Assembly: GCA_013399015.1 (NCBI GenBank)
Contig: VWZX01001670.1
Coordinates: 1,060 to 65,059 of the forward strand
Direction: 5' to 3'
Length of the DNA: 64,000 bases
Origin: Galbula dea
Lineage: Eukaryota; Chordata; Aves; Piciformes; Galbulidae
Shown piece after piece: positions 37,101-48,312 of this stretch. The notes beneath the pieces were generated by a model. It worked only from the letters and a program-made list of their open reading frames with translations. It searched no databases and was not told the origin of the DNA. The translations under genes were made by a program, and so were the position numbers. The stretch's first letter is position 1. Each line of letters starts with the position of its first letter.

Positions 37101-37745
37101 AAAACTTGGCTTACCAGGCACAGAACGTCATGAACTGTGGGAAGTGGTGGAAGATTGGTCTGTAAATGTGATACTAGCTTGTGAGCAAGTGTCTACAGAC
37201 ACTGCTACCAAGTGTCCTTAGTTCATTTCATGTGTGGTTTCTTTTTGTTGCTGAAATGGCTGTTCTTTACTGTTTGATTGTGTGAGTTGTAACTGCTGCA
37301 TACAGAAAGGCTGGCTTATCTGCAATTTGCCCAAATTTTGTGCTGTGTAGTTCTTCAGTGCCTCATTGAGTAGTAATGTATACTTAATTAAAGGACAGTG
37401 TTCATAATGTGGGGAGCATCTGGACATCATAGTACTCTTGTGGAATTTTTAAATACTAAAGAGGTGCATGAAAACTGCAAAGTTCTACTTTGACATTCTC
37501 TTTCTTTTCAGTTGTAAACGGCCTGGCTTGTTCTTATTATTAATTTGTACATGAAATAGATTGTGAACTGTTTGGGGAAAAACTTGTGAATGGAAATCTA
37601 TAGCGAAGTTTTATGCAGGTGTAATGATTAAATCTTAAAAGCGTCAATATCAAAAACAGTACAGGGAATTCTTTTCTTTGGTTTATCTGTGGACAGACCT
37701 ACTAGCGAAGAAGTCTGTGTGAAGCTGTTAGCAGCATGTAATGTT

Positions 37746-37783
37746 TGGACACTCCCAGGATTTAAATTCTTGGGGAGTGTCCA
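37746..37783. repeat. Inverted repeat with 11-bp perfect arms
   Basis: The arms TGGACACTCCC (37746-37756) and GGGAGTGTCCA (37773-37783) are perfectly complementary around a 16-base loop that itself contains TTTAAATT. It lies 30 bp before the target duplication of the next LTR. Confidence 0.85.
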
Positions 37784-37818
37784 GACTAACAACTTAAATA
37801 TGTTTGATATTTGCAGTT

Positions 37819-38701
37819 TGTTGTGGTTTTGGCCTCTGTAGCTGGTCAAAACCATGCAGCCGCTACACTCATTTCTGCCCCCTACTTGTGGAATGGGAAA
37901 ACACAGTTAGGGTTTGAGAGCCCAAGCAAAGGACAGGGTGGGCTCATCCACTACTTATGGTTATGGGCAAAAGACAGACCAGACATGGGGAAAAACCCCA
38001 AAATTTTGTCTAAACAAAAATGACAATCAAATCCAGGTAGCGTGACAGCACATACATATTATGCAAAACCCACACATCACTCTTACATTCCACCCCTCCC
38101 CTCTCTCCACTCCTGAGGTAGAACCTCCACCTCCTGCACCACAGAGGGATGGGGAAATGAGTGGAGTGGGACCCCAGTCCAGTCCATAATGGTACCAGTC
38201 CATCCTTTTCAGAGGAAATCCCACTGACTGTCTTTCCCTTCAGCAGTGTGGTATCACTCCCGCAGGGAAAATTATCCCCAAAGGTCTTCCCTGCAGTCTT
38301 GTCTTCTGTTTCAGGAAATCTCCTTTCCTGCTATGCTCCAGTGTGGGCTCCTCCTGCTTCATGGGCCACAGGATGGGCTCACCACCCGTGACCCCTCTGC
38401 AGGACACCAAAGGTAGCTGCTGACCTTGCCATATGCCAGTGGGCTGCACAAGGGACTCCTTATCAGTGACCCCTCTGCCATGCTCCAGGATCTCCCTCTC
38501 TCTGCTCTTTCTCTCTCACCCTCAGAGGTACTGATTGGCTCAGCCCCACCCAGAGGCAGGACCGAAACCGGAGCTGGGGGATCTTTACTGAAACTTCTTG
38601 CCGAAGCATGCTCAGTACAAACCCATCACATTCCAGCCCAAGCTGGAGAAGCTTCCTGAAACCTGTCTTTTTGCCCGAGCATGCTCAGTACAAACCACCA
38701 C
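37819..38701 (-). mobile_element. Solo ERV LTR, antisense to TRIM24, with 6-bp target duplication
   Basis: The + strand begins TGTTGTGGTTTTGGCC and ends ACAAACCACCAC. The flanks are GCAGTT on both sides (37813-37818 and 38702-38707), an exact 6-bp target-site duplication if one terminal base of the LTR was lost (CAC instead of CACA). The two ends form an 11-base inverted terminal match with one mismatch. A duplicated ATGCTCAGTACAAACC-type motif occurs at about 38608 and 38680. No internal genes are present, so this is a solo LTR left by recombination. Confidence 0.85.
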
Positions 38702-39477
38702 GCAGTTAATTTAGGAATAAATACTTCAGAGTTGCTAAACAAGGATTTCAGTGATGTTCATGTTTCATATTTCAGCTTATAAATGCCTAGAAGTATTTGT
38801 TTGCAAAAAAGATTTGAAGGTCTGTAAGGTATGAACACCTAACCCTTGATATCCCCTCATCATATGGAAATGGCATCTGCTGTTTTATGATGCACAGTCA
38901 TTCCTTATCCAGATAGCTTTTAAATTCTTTCAAACTCTCACTTGATCTTGATATCTGGACTTTCCAATGTCATCACTTCATTTGACCTTGGCAATACAGC
39001 TTTTGAAATTAAGTTGAATTTCTTACTTCTCTATATGGAACATCTTCTTTCCCTCTTTCAGTTTGACAGTGAGTAGGATCCTTATTAGTTAGCTTGAAGG
39101 ATATAATAGCTTCATTTGACCTCTTAGGGTGAAGATCAATTTTTCTTTCAGTTCTTGGTAGTTCAAGAAGGCTTATGGGTTTTTTTTTATATGCCTGCTA
39201 TGTATTATTTTTTCAATTTCATCTTTCATATTGCCACTTGCTTCAAGTGAATTATTTCAATTTTTACCATTGCAAAGAGTTCATATTTTATTTGTGTGGG
39301 TGTGCACTCATACATGCACTTATATGGTTGAATCTATGCATTATTTCAGAACTCTTATTTCTACTGTGGTGCCATCAAGAACTTTGTTTAACCTGGAACC
39401 AACTTAAAACAATTTGAGAGTGCTGATATTTGAAAATAATATGTATTATAGAAATGTGCATAGAAAAGATGCCTGGT

Positions 39478-40139
39478 TGTCAAGGGTTAGGCCTGGGCCA
39501 GCCACTAAATGAGTGACAGATGCTCTCTGCTCCCACAAGGGGAAGAGAAAGGGAATAAGTCACAGAATTATGGACTGGAAAACTGAAACTACTTTAATAA
39601 AAATAATGAGAATAACGTGAAATCTATACAAATATATACAAACCCAATATTGAACCCCCAACCCCAGTGGCAATTACATCACCGTTGCCACTGATGCTGT
39701 GGCAGATGTCCCAGACTGGAGTCAGCAGCAGACAGGAACCAGATTCAGGAGCTGGATTCTAGAACTAGATTCAGGAACACACAGATCGGGGTGAAAGGCA
39801 GAATGAGCAGAGTCCTCCTGGGATGCCAACTGTTGGAGAAGAGAGAGCTTGCCCCTTGTGATCCCTTGCCTTAGCTTTATACTGTATATGATGTATATGG
39901 AATGGAATACCTTGTTGGTCAGTTTACAGTCATCTGAACTGTCTGCTTCTCCCTGCAGGTGTGGCCTTTTACTCACACACCTTAATGTGGTACACAAGAT
40001 TTAGCAGTGACCTTGGTCTACATACCAATCCTTAGTACTAACTCTAAACATCAAGTTTTATCACTACTAGAAGCAGACACTGTCTGCAAAAACTTTGTTA
40101 GCTTCAGAAAGTGCAGTTAATTAGCTGAAATTAAAACCA
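39478..40139 (-). mobile_element. ERV LTR, antisense to TRIM24
   Basis: The + strand starts TGTCAAGGGTTAGGCCTGGG, a terminus of the same style as its neighbours. On the minus strand a TATA box (TATAAAG, about 39875-39881 on +) precedes an ATTAAA poly(A) signal near 39594. The far boundary is unclear, probably near AAAACCA at 40139, and no target duplication was found. No viral genes are attached. Confidence 0.7.
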
Positions 40140-41736
40140 TGAATTAGTTCTGGTCTAACTCAAATCAGGATGCTGGTTTTCATCCTGTTTTTGATTTGTA
40201 CTTACTTTGAATTGAAAACTTATGGGGACCCAGAGATTGCATATGTGAAAAACATTTAGCATTTGTTACAGGTGAATGTAAAACTAGTTTTTGATAACCT
40301 GTAATAGACAAATCTCTTGTCTAAATTAAAGTCATGAAACTAATAAGAACTTAAAATACTAATCAGTAAACTATGTAGAGAAGGTTCTTAAAATAAATTA
40401 TAATGCCCTTCTTTTACAAAAAAGAATGCTCTCAAGATACATATGGTGGCATATGATACTAATTGTACAAGTGTAAGGAAGGAGAAGATGTGTTCGCCAA
40501 GAATTCCTGCATTCTTTTCTACCAAGAATTCCACAAACTGTAGATGTACCTATGCAGCCTTTATTAAAGCAGACAACTACATGATGCTGAAAGAAGCATT
40601 AGTCAAGCTTGCCTCAATATACGATAAATATAAGCATGTAATATACATTTCTTTTCCTATGTATGTCTACAAAATAGTGTTTTGAAGGTAAGTTAGATAT
40701 ATTTACATTTTTACTTCCTTCACCAGTAGGAAGTGTGAGGTTGAAAAGCTGAAGCCATCAGAAACATTGGATGAGTGTTAAAACAACTGAATTGGACAGC
40801 CAGGCTCATTTGACTTAAAAGTCATTTAGAAGTTAGGCTGTAGAAGTTATCAAAATGGCTGACTATTGCATGAAATTTTTTAAGCAATGATTTAAATCCT
40901 CAGAGGCCAGCCCAGCTCTTTTCCGATAAATTGGTTTATGCCTCTTGTAAGCAATTAGTACTTTTAATAATGGACAGGAATCATAGGTCAGGAAAGAAAA
41001 TACGTACTTAAGTATTAAAAAACCTGAGATGTATATCCAGTTAAAGTATATTGGGTTGTTTTAATGCATGTGATAGAGATACCTCTTAAGAAAATGTCTT
41101 GTCTGAAGAGCAAGGGGAGGAAGGAGTGTGCTTTGTGGGTTAGCTCATTCATGGGAGAAATGTGAGCTAGTAGGCCATGCCAGCAGGCTTTTAGGTTGGC
41201 CTGCTGACTTGCATGAATACTACAAAGTGGCCATTTTCACTCAACTTTACCCAGTCTAAGTAAGGAGTTTTGTTGAAACTACTGATTCTGAATGTAGTCT
41301 TGTTAAGGAAACTGGTCTTCTATACAGGAAAAGCTTAATGCTAGGGTTTTGTGTGTTTGTGTTAAGATGCTGTAGGTGGAATTTCCATATTATTTAGTGG
41401 AATTTCCCAGTAATGCTAAACTTGTGAAGCTGGTATTTTGTTCAGTATATCTCATCTATAAACAAGACAGGGGAAAACCAAAAAGAATTTTAAGTGAATT
41501 TTAATGTGACTGTGTTTCAGTATGAATAACTGACTATTTATTAAAAAATCTGTCGTTTCTGGAATTGGAAATTTAGAATCATAGAATGCCCTGAGTTGGA
41601 AAGGACCCAAGAAGATCACTGAGTCCAACTCCTGTCTGTGCACAGGACAACCGCAAAAATTACACCATGTGCCTGAGGGTGTTGTCCAAATGCTTCTGAA
41701 ATTCTCTCAGGTTTGGCACCTTCCCTCCTTCCCTAG

Positions 41737-42349
41737 TGTGATGGTTTGGACCTGGCTCCCTGCCAAATGCCCAAACTCAAAGTGAAATCCTTCCCCCTCC
41801 CTTCCTCTCTTAGAGTTTAAGAAAAAACTACAAGAGAAACTAAAGAGCCCAAAACAACCCGAACTACATCAAAAGTATTTATATTTATATATATAGCAGT
41901 TATATACAATTAAAATACTATGCACACAGTAGAGGGAACCCCCTAAGGGAAAGGGAAAAGGGAAGGAAAAAGGGGAAAAAAAGGGGAAAAGGGGAAAAAA
42001 GGGAAAAGGGAAACTAAACCAGGTATGTACACTCGAAACCCAGGATAGAACTAATAAAAACAGAATCTTACTACTCTCCTTAAGATAGCAGAGTCACACT
42101 GACCGACGCCAGCAACAGCTGCCTCTCAAGGCCTACAAAGCCTGCAAGGCTTGACTCCTCCGCACGGGTGAGACCGATAGCAGAGAACCTGCGTCCTCGG
42201 ATCCACCGGAAGGCAAAAGAGAATGAGAGCCTCTCCCCCTCTGTATTTATACCCCCAGTTACGTAAAATCGTGTGGAATACTGGGTAAATATGATCACTT
42301 CCCTGGTTACAAACTGGTTACCAGGAAAAGCCTGGGTCAAACCATTACA
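41737..42349 (-). mobile_element. Solo ERV LTR with exact 5-bp target duplication, inside CR1
   Basis: The 613-bp element starts TGTGATGGTTTGG and ends CAAACCATTACA. It is flanked by CCTAG at 41732-41736 and 42350-42354. The termini are an 11-base inverted match with one mismatch. On the minus strand a TATA box (GGGGTATAAATACAG, 42241-42255 on +) is present. It contains a 69-base purine run on the + strand. It inserted into an existing CR1, so it is the younger of the two. Confidence 0.95.
41945..42013 (+). repeat. 69-base uninterrupted purine tract within the LTR
   Basis: Alternating GGG/GGGG and AAA-AAAAAAA blocks with no pyrimidine. It is repeat-like (GGGGAAAA units), triplex-capable, and probably length-variable. 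Confidence 0.9.
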
Positions 42350-43509
42350 CCTAGGGAGCCTGTTCCAGTGCTGCAGCACCCTCTGGGTGAATAACTTTTT
42401 CCTAATATCCAACTTACCCTGGCAGAGCTTCATGCTGTCTCCTCAGGTCTTGTCACTGGTCACCAGAGAGGAGAGATCAGCTCCTGGGCTGAGGCTTCCC
42501 CTCCTGAAGAAACTATTGACTGCGATGAGGTCTCTCCTCAGTCTCCTCTTCTCCAGGCTGAGCAGACCAAGTGACTTCAGCCATTCCTCATATAGCTTCC
42601 CCTCCAGAGCTTTTGCCATCTTTGTGGCTTTTCTCTGGACACTCTCCAACAGCTTCATATCCTTCTTATATTGTGGTGCCCAAAACATGAGGCAAGGCTA
42701 CACCAGCACAGAGTAGAGTGGGACTACCCCCCTTGACCACTTTAACAATGCAGTGCTTGAGGCACCCTAGGACACAGTTGCCCCTTTTGGCTGCCATCGC
42801 ACACAGCTGGGTCATGTTCAGCTTACTGTCAACCAGAACCCCCAGATCCCTCTCTGTGGGTCTCTTCTCCAGCCACTCATTCCCCAGTCTATATGTACAT
42901 CCACACTTTTAATTTTTTTTTTTAACAATAAGATTTAATACTTTAATACAGTAGTGTCACTGATTTCTGAACAGTAATATGCTGTTTAGGCAGGGTTCTT
43001 AGGTAAATACAGTCCTGTAGCTTGCATTGTAGCCCTATGCAGATTATGTGGTTCATTTGTGAATAGTAGCAAAATCTATTTGGCTTAGTGTCTCGTCTTG
43101 AACTTTTATTTTCTCTAGCAGTTTAATGATGCATTCTTTTTTTTCTTTGGCTGATTTAAATGTCACAGAAAAATTGTTTTCATAGAAAAGTTTCAGTGAT
43201 GCTGTTAATATGCTGTTAATAGCAATTAGGCAACTATGGAGTCATATACTGTTTAAACTATGAACTTGCAGTTCAAACATACTTTAAAGACATCAGTGTC
43301 ATAGTTGAACTGAGTAAATATCCAGAGAGAATATATAAAAACATAAATGTTTACCATCAAAAATAGCATGAAAGAATTGTGTGAAGTAACTAAGAAAATT
43401 ATACTATTTTTAACAAGAAACAGTCTTGTAAAGTCAAGTATAAAAAAAAAAAGGTTGCACAAAAGAATGTTCCTAATTACTTTATACTGTCCAGTTCTTC
43501 AAGTATAGG

Positions 43510-43737
43510 CTTTCATTTCAAACAGGATACTCCCCAACAGCAACACAGGTGTTCCACTACTTAGTACACCCACTGCTGATTATGTCAGTAGCTATGCTTC
43601 TGTTATCCCTCCTAAATTTGTGGCTGTGGTACAAATTAAATTCCATAGTAAAAAGGACACAAATAATTTGGGCAATGATGCACGCATATCAATACCCTCT
43701 GTCCAGAGAACTTGACGAAAGAATTCGTAAGTTCTAA
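43510..43737 (+). pseudogene. ERV env fragment: transmembrane segment and cytoplasmic tail
   Basis: An open frame ends with a hydrophobic stretch (PLLIMSVAMLLLSLLNLWLW, about 43567-43626) followed by a basic, charged tail closing at a stop at 43735-43737. Thirteen bases later the purine-rich AAGAAAAGGGGGGAAA leads straight into the LTR at 43752. This order, membrane anchor, stop, polypurine tract, then LTR, is that of a retroviral env 3' end. The rest of env, and gag and pol, are not seen upstream (42.9-43.5 kb), so it is a truncated relic. Confidence 0.75.
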
Positions 43738-44059
43738 GAAAAGGGGGGAAATGAAACAGAGCAAGGCCCAAAGAGTTAACTCAGGAAGCCAGCTCTGAGC
43801 TAAGCATTAAAGAACCAGGATTCTAGGACCAGTGGAAAAATAACATCTGGACAAAGGATGCTATCATACTGACACAAAGAACATGCAGTAAGAACACAGA
43901 AATTTAAAGAGCACTGAAGATGCTAACACACTAACGTAAATCTTACATAGAGATAGGAAAGGAACAAGGAGAGATAAGGAGCAGGAGTCAAAAGACTATT
44001 GCAAAATATACATTGTAGTCAGCAGAATCAAGAAAAGTTTGAAAGTTTGCCTGAGGAAG

Positions 44060-44470
44060 AAGAGCAAAAACACGACCCCTGAAGAAGAAGTAACAGGATG
44101 TCCCACCAAAAATCACCCCAAAATGAAGACTCCTCTCCTGACACCGCCCTAACTCCGCCTGCTATGAATATTATAATTAGATGTTGCAATAATATGAATA
44201 TGCCTGTAAAGATGTTGTAATCTCTTATACAAATTGTATAAATAGTCTGATTTTTTTTTTTCACTGNAAGAGCAAAAACACGACCCCTGAAGAAGAAGTA
44301 ACAGGATGTCCCACCAAAAATCACCCCAAAATGAAGACTCCTCTCCTGACACCGCCCTAACTCCGCCTGCTATGAATATTATAATTAGATGTTGCAATAA
44401 TATGAATATGCCTGTAAAGATGTTGTAATCTCTTATACAAATTGTATAAATAGTCTGATTTTTTTCACTG
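44060..44470. repeat. About 205-bp direct repeat across an N gap (probable false duplication)
   Basis: Copy 1 (44060-44266) and copy 2 (44268-44470) match base for base as far as I can read, except a T run of 11 versus 7 near their ends. Only the N at 44267 separates them. Both start AAGAGCAAAAACACG and end TTTCACTG. It is the same pattern as at 11.1-11.3 kb and most likely an unmerged contig overlap. Confidence 0.88.
44267..44267. other. Single-N assembly gap inside the ERV LTR
   Basis: A one-base ambiguity exactly between the two copies of the about 205-bp repeat. Confidence 0.9.
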
Positions 44471-45219
44471 ACTGCTTTGGAACTCTTTGTCTGACGCGAG
44501 CCAGGGGTTCCACAGCATTGCCTGAAATAAATACCTCACTGCTTAAAGACTAAAGCTTGTCTCTGAGCAGTTCCATTACACCTTTTGGGGCATAATTTCA
44601 GCATCAATCAGAAACTGAGATAAAGGCAGTATGTTTAGTAGACAAGCTTTGTTGAATGGATATAGAGCTATGTAATTGTATTGCTGTCCCCCAAAAGTGA
44701 GTTCTTTACCTGCTGTGTGAGCCAATACACACAGGCTTGGAGTATTTCTTTATTACAAGTTTTCACAAAGCTGGGAGATAAGTGACATTCCACAAAGCTA
44801 GCTCAGCTCCCAGACAAGTTGTGGTGTGTTTTTTTTTCTATTACCTGATTAGCAGAAATCTGCCTAAATTTACATTCATTGGTTAGTAATTATGTCATTA
44901 TTTGTTACTGATCTCTTGGTCATATTATTTCCATCAAAAGTGTGTGGTACTTCTACACATGCCAAGAGGGGTGAGTTTGAGTGGGTTAGGAGCATCCTTT
45001 GACTTAAAGGTCATCATCTCCCCCTGCCATCTTTATCGTTACCCCAGTTTGCCTTGTGCAAGTCCTCATGGCAGCATTTCAGTTTCACAGTTCTGCTGGG
45101 GCAGATGTTCTTTCTATCCAGGGGCCTGGCCATCAGGAAGATAGGCAGTGCTAAAGCCAGGTTTCTGTAATGGTTGACTATTTACATTGGCTGATATTTG
45201 TGGCATATTAGGCACGGAC

Positions 45220-45926
45220 CCTGGCTTAATATGAGACTGCAGTGTGCCCAAGTGGCCAAGAGGGCCAATGGCATCCTGGCTCATATCAGGAATAGTGTGG
45301 TCAGCAGGAGAAGAGAAGTTATAGTGCCCTTGTACTTGGCTCTTGTGAGGCCTCATCTTAAGTACCGTGTTCAGTTCTGAGCCCCTCATTATAGGAAGGA
45401 CATAGAGGTGTTGGGAGTGTGTCCAGAGGAGAGCTACCAAGCTCATGAGGGGTTTAGAGAACAAGTTGTATGAGGAGAGGCTGAAGGAGCTTGGCATGTT
45501 TAGTTTGGAGAAGAGGAGGCTGAGGGGGGACCTCATTGCCCTCTATAAGTACCTGAAAGGAGGTTGGAGGGGGGTGGGTGTTGGCCTCTTCTGCCTAGTA
45601 ATTAATGACAGGACAAGAGGAAATGGTCTGAAGTTGCAACAGGAGAGGTTTAGAGCAGATATTAGGAGGAAATTCTTTACAGAGAGAGTGGTGAGGCACT
45701 GGAACAGCCTTCCCAGGGAGGTGGTTGAGTCGCAATCCCTGGAGGTGTTTAAGAAGCATGTAGACATGGTCCTTCAGGACGTGCTCTAGCATGTTAATGG
45801 TTGTTGCTTGTTGGTGATGTGTTGGTATGGTGTTTTGGTTGTGGTTTTTTTGGTTTTCTTTGTTTTTTTTGGTTGGACTTGATCTCAGTAGGTCCTTTCC
45901 AACCATGAATCATCTGTGAATCTGTG
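45220..45926 (+). mobile_element. CR1 LINE fragment, sense, with a 114-codon intact ORF2 tail
   Basis: It starts near the ATGAGACTGCAGTGTGCCCA region and keeps one uninterrupted frame (45445-45789) encoding the whole C-terminal ORF2 tail, including RLKELGMFSLEKRRLRGDL and HWNSLPREVVESQSLEVF, to its natural stop. An earlier stop separates it from the preceding part. The 3' UTR is stretched by a G/T-rich run (about 45800-45875) before the tail ends ATCTGTGAATCTGTGAA. Confidence 0.94.
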
Positions 45927-46308
45927 AATTCTGGTTGGAAGAGACCTCTAAGATCATCAAATCCAACTGTCAACCTATCACCACTATGCCACCAAACCAT
46001 GTCACTGAAGTGCCACATCTACGTGTTTTTTGAACACCTCCAGGGACAGTGACTTCACCACTTCCCTGGGCAGACTGTTCCACTGCTTAACAACTCTTTC
46101 TGTGAATAAATTTTTCCTAATATCCAATCTAAACCTACCCTGGTGCAAGGTTGAGGCTATTTCATCTTGTGTCCTATCATCAGTAACCCAGGAGAAGAGA
46201 CTGACCTCACCTAGCTATGACCTCTTTTCAGGTAGTTGTAGAGAGAGAGAAGATCTCCCCTGAGCCTCCTCTTATTCAGACTAAACAATCCTTCAGACTT
46301 TTATCCTT
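45927..46308 (-). mobile_element. CR1 LINE fragment, minus, tail-to-tail with its neighbour
   Basis: It begins on + at TTCTGGTTGGAAGAGACC and runs through CACTATGCCACCAAACCATG and GAACACCTCCAGGGA to about 46308. It is of the subfamily also seen at 53.5 kb. Its 3' end abuts the 3' end of the sense CR1, forming a large imperfect inverted repeat. Confidence 0.92.
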
Positions 46309-47277
46309 TCAAAGTCCATCTAGCAGCAGTATTATTGTATTGTGTTCCTGTCTGATTGTGTAGGGGTTTTGGTATTTTTTTTTCCTTTGTTCCCAGTTCT
46401 GTTGGGAGGAGATTAGATTTAATAAGGTTTTCTTTAGCTACCTTTTGACTGATTTACAGAATTGCGAGTAGGTACTTTTAGCTGCAGGAAGTCTGACTTC
46501 AAACCTTTGCCAGTGTACCTGTTGTTCTGCCTTAAAGTTGTGGTGGTTTATTTTTTCTTCTTTTTTTTAAAAGTCATTATACTAGCCAAGTAGGTTAAGA
46601 ACCACAGTGCCATGGTTGGACCTTTATGAATATTCCTTAAAAATAAAGTAGGAATAGAAGTAATTCTAGTTCATTCCTAGACTGGTATTGGAGGCAAAGT
46701 GCAATATTTTCAGAACTTTATATAAACCAGTATATGATCTATCCTTTCAGGCAGTATGGCACAAGAAGGTGAAAATAGATCAAGTGAATCTAAAGTAAAG
46801 GACAGGTAAATTACACTTATGAAGACCAGTTTTGGTAGAAGATTAATTTCTCCGAGCTTCATTCCTAGTTCAGAGTGCCATGCTGGGAAAGTGCCCTTGA
46901 AGGAGCTTTTCTCTGGTGTGGGGAAAATGGAGGGAAACCATAGGAAGACTAGATTTCTTTAGTGGACGTAGGTGTTCACATCAGCCAACAGAGTCTAACT
47001 TATGGTTCAGTTATCTACTGCATGTTACAGCAAGAGAGAGTATCAGGAGATATGAAGTGGGAACACAACTAGTATCGCTGCTGCTGTGGTAACCTGCTGT
47101 TTTCTGAGAGCTGTTAGGGCAGTAATTTGAAATTCTTACTTGATCAATCAGTGCATCTTTTCAACCCAGAAGGAATACATTTTATTAGTTACATGTTGTA
47201 ATTTTCATATTAATGCAGTGTCACGGTAGAAGGAACAACGCCTCTTCTTAATAATTAATGCTGATTCTAGTGATTCA

Positions 47278-47376
47278 CCTGATCTAGTGGATGGTGTCCC
47301 TGCCAGGCAGGGGGGTTGGAACTAGATGATCTTAAAGGTCCCCTCCAACTCTGACAATTCTATGATTCTGTGATTC
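47278..47376 (+). mobile_element. Very short CR1 LINE 3' tail
   Basis: About 100 bp, with GGCAGGGGGGTTGGAACTAG, ATGATCTTAAAGGTCC and ATTCTATGATTCTGTGATTCT. This is only the CR1 3' UTR, a strongly 5'-truncated insertion. Confidence 0.92.
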
Positions 47377-47787
47377 TTGGAGGCTATGTAGATCTCATAC
47401 AGCTTTGTAGTCATGAAGTCATATGGGAAAAAGCTGGTTACATTGCTTTTTGAACACTTACAGTAGTGCTATGGGACACTGGGCACATATAAGACGAGTA
47501 TAAAGCGAGTTGGCTTTTTATTCCTGTACATACATCTATGCCCAAAAGAACAATGGTTGTAACTTGGAGATAACTTGGAGGATATTTTCCTCTCTAATTA
47601 CTGGGTTTAGAATATTGGAGGGATTCTTGCAGTTGAACTAGGTGCCCAATAGTCAACAAGAATATTAGAGTAGTTGCTAGAAAGAAGTGGATGTTTTTAA
47701 GGTATGATTCATCTGACGAAATGTAGACATTAGCTTTTAGGATGAGATGATTTGTGACCTAACTGTATTACCTAGGTGTGCATTGAG

Positions 47788-48312
47788 TGTGATGGGTTTA
47801 AGGGCTCTTCCCAACCCCCACGCACCGCAGTTAAAGGAGAGACTGGATTGGAAGTTAAAAACTAAAAACTGCTTTAATAATAATAACAGATATAAATGAA
47901 ACAAATATAAACATGTACAGGACCCAAGATACTGAACCGTCCGGATGCCAGCTCCCAGTGGAATCAGCACAAGCAGTCCAAAGCAGTGAGAGAGCACATG
48001 TAGCTTCCAGCACAGGCAGACAGCATGCAGCTCGGCAAGGGTCACAGCAGAAAAAGCCGAGAGGAGGGTTCTTCCTGGCTACGAGTTAAAACCCAAAGTC
48101 CCCCAGAGAAACCCAGCATTCCTCTGGCTTCCCCCCCCAGCAGGGGTTTGCAGTGTCCTTGATTCAGGAATCTCAGGTTCTTTAAAGGGACAGTCCAGTC
48201 AAGGTGTGTGTGGGGAAAACTAATAATGGTATTATGTATGTGGTGGTGGAATATCTTTTAGAAAATACAGTTACTGAACAGAATTAATTCTGTTCTAATC
48301 CAAACCATAACA
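47788..48312 (-). mobile_element. Solo ERV LTR with exact 5-bp target duplication
   Basis: The 525-bp element starts TGTGATGGGTTTAAGG and ends CCAAACCATAACA. TTGAG flanks both sides (47783-47787 and 48313-48317). Its termini resemble those of the LTR at 41737, suggesting related families. No internal viral sequence remains. It lies antisense to TRIM24. Confidence 0.93.

Larger units (their letters stand above)
41575..42905 (-). mobile_element. CR1 LINE fragment, minus, interrupted by a solo LTR
   Basis: The CR1 tail (AGAATCATAGAATGCCCTGA on +) runs 41575-41736. The element resumes exactly at 42350 with CCTAGGGAGCCTGTTCCAGT and continues to about 42905. The minus strand encodes ORF2 remnants such as RATKMAKALEGKLYEEWLKS. 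The join across the LTR is seamless apart from the 5-bp duplication. Confidence 0.93.
43752..44580 (+). mobile_element. ERV 3' LTR in sense with TRIM24
   Basis: It begins TGAAACAGAGC directly after the polypurine tract and ends GTTCCATTACA at 44580. The TATA box TATAAA is at 44445-44450 and the poly(A) signal AATAAA at 44526-44531, a normal U3-R layout. Its length here is inflated by the false duplication at 44060-44470, and the real LTR is probably about 620 bp. The bases after the end, CCTTTTGGGGC, are faintly like a primer-binding site but are more likely host DNA. Confidence 0.85.

Noticed and set aside
42273..42716. 147-codon + strand open frame
   Set aside because: It spans the end of an LTR and the antisense of a CR1 copy, so it cannot be a gene.
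44028..44397. Repeated minus-strand frames around 44.1-44.4 kb
   Set aside because: They are generated by the false duplication across the N at 44267 inside an LTR.
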